NCBI RefSeq assembly: GCF_947331435.1
Contig: NZ_CAMZOF010000003.1
Span: 1 to 64,000 of the forward strand
DNA: 64,000 bases
Direction of reading: 5' to 3'
Source: Pelagibius sp. Alg239-R121
Lineage (GTDB): Bacteria > Pseudomonadota > Alphaproteobacteria > Kiloniellales > Kiloniellaceae
The notes beneath the pieces were generated by a model. The model had not been told where the DNA came from. It was given only the letters and a program-made list of their open reading frames with translations, and searched no databases. Each line of letters begins with the position of its first letter. The stretch's first letter is position 1. The position numbers and the translations under genes were made by a program. Below, piece by piece: positions 61,665-64,000 of this stretch.

Positions 61665-63086
61665 TTGTTTGTGAACGCGCCAGTTTCTCTCGAAAAGGAC
61701 TCTTCCGCCCGTCTCCCCCGGCCGATGTTGGTCAAGACTTTTGACGGTCTGCAGGGTAGGTTTCTGCTGCGTCCGTGGTACGACTGGTGTGGCGTTCGCG
61801 CCATTGTAAACTGGTACTTTCCGCTTTCGCGAGCGTGGGCTGCCGCACTTCAGGCAGAGGGAGACCTTGACGCATTTAATGGCGCGCTCGGAACCCGAAT
61901 TCGGAATTCGGGTTTGATACGTTCTGCGTTGGAACAGACATCCCTTGCCGACCGGGCTTATCTTGACTGTCATCAGCGTTGGGAAAGCTGCTTTTTCGGC
62001 GAAGGGAATAGCCATAAGACCGGCATGGCAACGGCTGAAGTGGAGCGCCAGGCACTTTCCAAACGACGAATGCTCTGCCGCAAGGCTTACCTGCCATGGC
62101 GACGAAAGTTCCCGAAACTGTTGTGGGCAGTCTCTCCTCGAGAAGACGTCGAGCGAGATCATGGGAAGCGGCTACTTGATTTGGATTCGGCCTTTGCCGC
62201 GCCATCCCTTCCTGTGCTGGAGCAATCCGGCATTCTGCACGGCAACTGGGATTCGGATGCTCCCTATCGGCAATATTGGCTGAGATTTCCGTCTTTGGTA
62301 TCGGGCGAAGAAGGCAAGGCCTGGGCGAAGGTTTACGAGCCCGAAACCGGTGCAACCGACGCACCCTGTATCATTTTTCTCCACGGGATCGGCATGGAGA
62401 CGGATTTTTGGGGGGAAATGACCGACCCTGTGAACATGCTGACCAAGCAGGGTTTTCGAGTCATCCGCCCGGAAGCCCCCTGGCACGGACATCGCAGGTT
62501 GCACGGCCAGTTTGGCGGTGAGCCGGCCATTGGACAGGGTCCCTTGGGGTTTATCGGGTTGTTTCATGCCTGGGTAAGGGAAGTCGCGCAACTGATCGAA
62601 TGGGCGCGCCGGAATGGATCCCCGCAGGTAGCCGTTGGCGGCTTGAGCCTCGGTGCTTTGACGGCTCAAATTGTTGCGACCCAGGCCCGAAACTGGAGTT
62701 CGGAACGGCGCCCGGATCAGTTGCTTCTAATTACGACCAGCGAGGATATGCTGGATATTGCGCTGCGCGGGAGCATGGCTCGCCTCTTAGAGATGCCAAG
62801 GCGTTTCGCTGAGGCCGGTTGGGCCGAAGCCGATCTTGCCCGTTGGACACCCTTGTTGGAACCCCATGGCGATCCTGTGATGGCTGCAGATCGGATTGTC
62901 ACTCTGCTTGGTAGGGCGGACGATCTGACGCCGATCAAAGGCGGTGAAAACCTGATGCGCCGCTGGAATGTCCCTGAAAACAACATCTTCAGAAAGTATC
63001 AGGGACATTTTTCGGCCTCCCTCGGGCTTTATCAAGATAATAGCGTCCTGATGCGTCTGGCCGAAATAATGAAGGCTGATAGGTGA
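61665..63086 (+). CDS. Large alpha/beta hydrolase-fold protein
   Basis: A protein of up to 473 residues. The C-terminal two thirds are an alpha/beta hydrolase: oxyanion region FLHGIGMETDFWG, nucleophile elbow GGLSLGALTAQ, an acidic residue in GRADDLTPIKGG, and a His in YQGHFSASLG. The N-terminal 150 residues are Trp- and Arg-rich (WYDWCGVRAIVNWYFPLSRAW) and are not familiar; a cysteine-containing stretch YLDCHQRWESCFFGEGN lies near residue 105. Start uncertain: a TTG at 61665 or a GTG at 61671, neither with a good ribosome site. A small repertoire of such two-part hydrolases exists in alphaproteobacteria, with unknown substrate. Confidence 0.78.
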   Translation: MFVNAPVSLEKDSSARLPRPMLVKTFDGLQGRFLLRPWYDWCGVRAIVNWYFPLSRAWAAALQAEGDLDAFNGALGTRIRNSGLIRSALEQTSLADRAYLDCHQRWESCFFGEGNSHKTGMATAEVERQALSKRRMLCRKAYLPWRRKFPKLLWAVSPREDVERDHGKRLLDLDSAFAAPSLPVLEQSGILHGNWDSDAPYRQYWLRFPSLVSGEEGKAWAKVYEPETGATDAPCIIFLHGIGMETDFWGEMTDPVNMLTKQGFRVIRPEAPWHGHRRLHGQFGGEPAIGQGPLGFIGLFHAWVREVAQLIEWARRNGSPQVAVGGLSLGALTAQIVATQARNWSSERRPDQLLLITTSEDMLDIALRGSMARLLEMPRRFAEAGWAEADLARWTPLLEPHGDPVMAADRIVTLLGRADDLTPIKGGENLMRRWNVPENNIFRKYQGHFSASLGLYQDNSVLMRLAEIMKADR

Positions 63087-63180
63087 CGTTGACGCGAGGT
63101 CGCTCCAGACGCCTTTCTTTATGTGCAGAATTTCCGCCTGAAACCTTGCGTGTTTGACACTTTCTCCTATATTCGCGCCT

Positions 63181-64000
63181 ATGAACTCGCTCGGTTTCGA
63201 TAAAGCGCCCGCGGAGACCCGCGTGGTGGTCGCCATGTCTGGCGGCGTGGACAGCTCGGTCACGGCCGGATTGCTGCACGCCGAAGGTTATGACGTGGTT
63301 GGGGTGACCCTGCAGCTTTACGATCATGGCGCCGCAATCGAGCGCAAGGGCGCCTGTTGCGCCGGACAGGATATCTACGATGCCCGCCAGGTCGCCGAGC
63401 GGCTGGATTTTCCGCACTATGTCCTGGATTACGAGTCCAAGTTCCGCCAGAGCGTGATGGACGACTTTGCCGACAGCTATCTGCGTGGCGAGACGCCGAT
63501 CCCCTGTGTGCGCTGCAATCAGACTGTCAAATTCCGGGATTTGCTGGCCACGGCGCGCGATCTGGGGGCGGAAGCCCTGGCGACCGGGCATTATGTCCAG
63601 CGGGTCATGGGTTCAAAGGGTGCGGAACTGCATCGCGCAGTCGATCCAAGCCGGGATCAGAGTTATTTTCTCTTTTCGACCACGGACGAGCAACTCGATT
63701 TTCTGCGTTTCCCCCTAGGCGGAATGCCGAAGACGGAGACCCGAGCGCTGGCTGAAAAGATGGGGCTGGAGGTTGCCGACAAGCCGGACAGCCAGGATAT
63801 CTGCTTCGTGCCGAACGGATCCTACGCCAGTGTCGTGGAAAAGCTGCGCCCAGGCGCCATTGAGCCCGGCGATATCGTCCACGTGGATGGCCGCGTTCTG
63901 GGACGGCATGAAGGCATCATCAAGTACACCATCGGACAGCGCCGCGGCATCGGCATTGGCGGGACGGCCGATCCGCTGTTCGTGGTTCGGCTGGATCCGG
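63181..64000 (+). CDS. mnmA: tRNA 2-thiouridine synthase MnmA, 5' part
   Basis: The frame starts at ATG 63181 and runs off the window after 273 codons. The PP-loop [14 protein letters not shown] binds ATP; catalytic Cys pair members are in [13 protein letters not shown] and DSQDICFVP. MnmA thiolates uridine 34 of tRNA-Lys, -Glu and -Gln using sulfur that derives from cysteine desulfurase. The sulfur donor genes lie about 12 kb to the left. The C-terminal RNA-binding domain is beyond the window. Confidence 0.95.
   Translation, partial: MNSLGFDKAPAETRVVVAMSGGVDSSVTAGLLHAEGYDVVGVTLQLYDHGAAIERKGACCAGQDIYDARQVAERLDFPHYVLDYESKFRQSVMDDFADSYLRGETPIPCVRCNQTVKFRDLLATARDLGAEALATGHYVQRVMGSKGAELHRAVDPSRDQSYFLFSTTDEQLDFLRFPLGGMPKTETRALAEKMGLEVADKPDSQDICFVPNGSYASVVEKLRPGAIEPGDIVHVDGRVLGRHEGIIKYTIGQRRGIGIGGTADPLFVVRLDP

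Noticed and set aside
1-64000. CRISPR array, prophage or rRNA operon
   Set aside because: No regularly spaced direct repeats, phage structural genes or rRNA-like sequence were seen in the intergenic stretches.

Overview
The window looks like chromosomal DNA of a GC-rich, probably marine or soil alphaproteobacterium, with gene content most like Rhodospirillales/Kiloniellales. The pointers are a cysE-iscR-cysteine desulfurase-ferredoxin operon, glnE beside a YhdP/AsmA giant, DUF455 and Bcp, two TIGR02466 oxygenases, a DctPQM TRAP system, a DUF849 (BKACE) sugar-acid locus and a PEP-CTERM protein. The taxon is inferred from gene content only; no rRNA or tRNA gene was recognised.

Layout. 0.2-8.6 kb: catabolic locus with an ABC sugar-type transporter (binding protein, ATPase, unusual fused double permease), an SDR, a beta-keto-acid cleavage enzyme and an SMP-30 lactonase, with a divergent FadR-type GntR regulator. 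9.2-11.9 kb: AidB-like acyl-CoA dehydrogenase and a metallo-beta-lactamase-like protein separated by a 283-bp MITE-like element. 11.9-19.1 kb: an operon of a fluoroacetate-dehalogenase-type hydrolase, a LeuC/LeuD-type hydro-lyase and a LysR regulator, divergent from a C4-dicarboxylate-type TRAP transporter. 19.1-20.6 kb: decayed mobile DNA (second MITE-like element, IS5-type transposase remnant). 20.6-24.8 kb: LysR regulator, PhyH dioxygenase and HD-domain protein resembling the PhnY/PhnZ oxidative phosphonate pair, then a methyltransferase and Ogt. 25.0-28.8 kb: MarR regulator and a 1076-residue fused cytoplasmic reductive dehalogenase-reductase. 28.8-34.9 kb: orphan PEP-CTERM protein, EamA transporter, DUF455, Bcp and two paralogous 2OG oxygenases around a methyltransferase. 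34.9-48.5 kb: mainly housekeeping genes (glnE, yhdP-like, ABC-F, cysteine dioxygenase-like, GST, arsR, tyrS, anmK). 48.5-53.9 kb: an Fe-S/cysteine operon headed by a promoter overlapping an IscR type-1-like box. 53.9-64 kb: two DUF6455-like Cys proteins, LysR, a binding protein, an SDR, an orphan hybrid-less histidine kinase, DUF302, an alpha/beta hydrolase and the 5' part of mnmA.

Most worth following up: the self-sufficient reductive dehalogenase with its MarR regulator; the defluorinase-type hydrolase with a non-leucine LeuCD pair and its own transporter; the PhyH-HD pair; a possible ribosome-stalling leader (19-aa ORF plus start-site hairpin) ahead of the ABC-F gene; and a family of terminal/palindromic repeats sharing a 16-bp core that sits on the stop codons of two genes.
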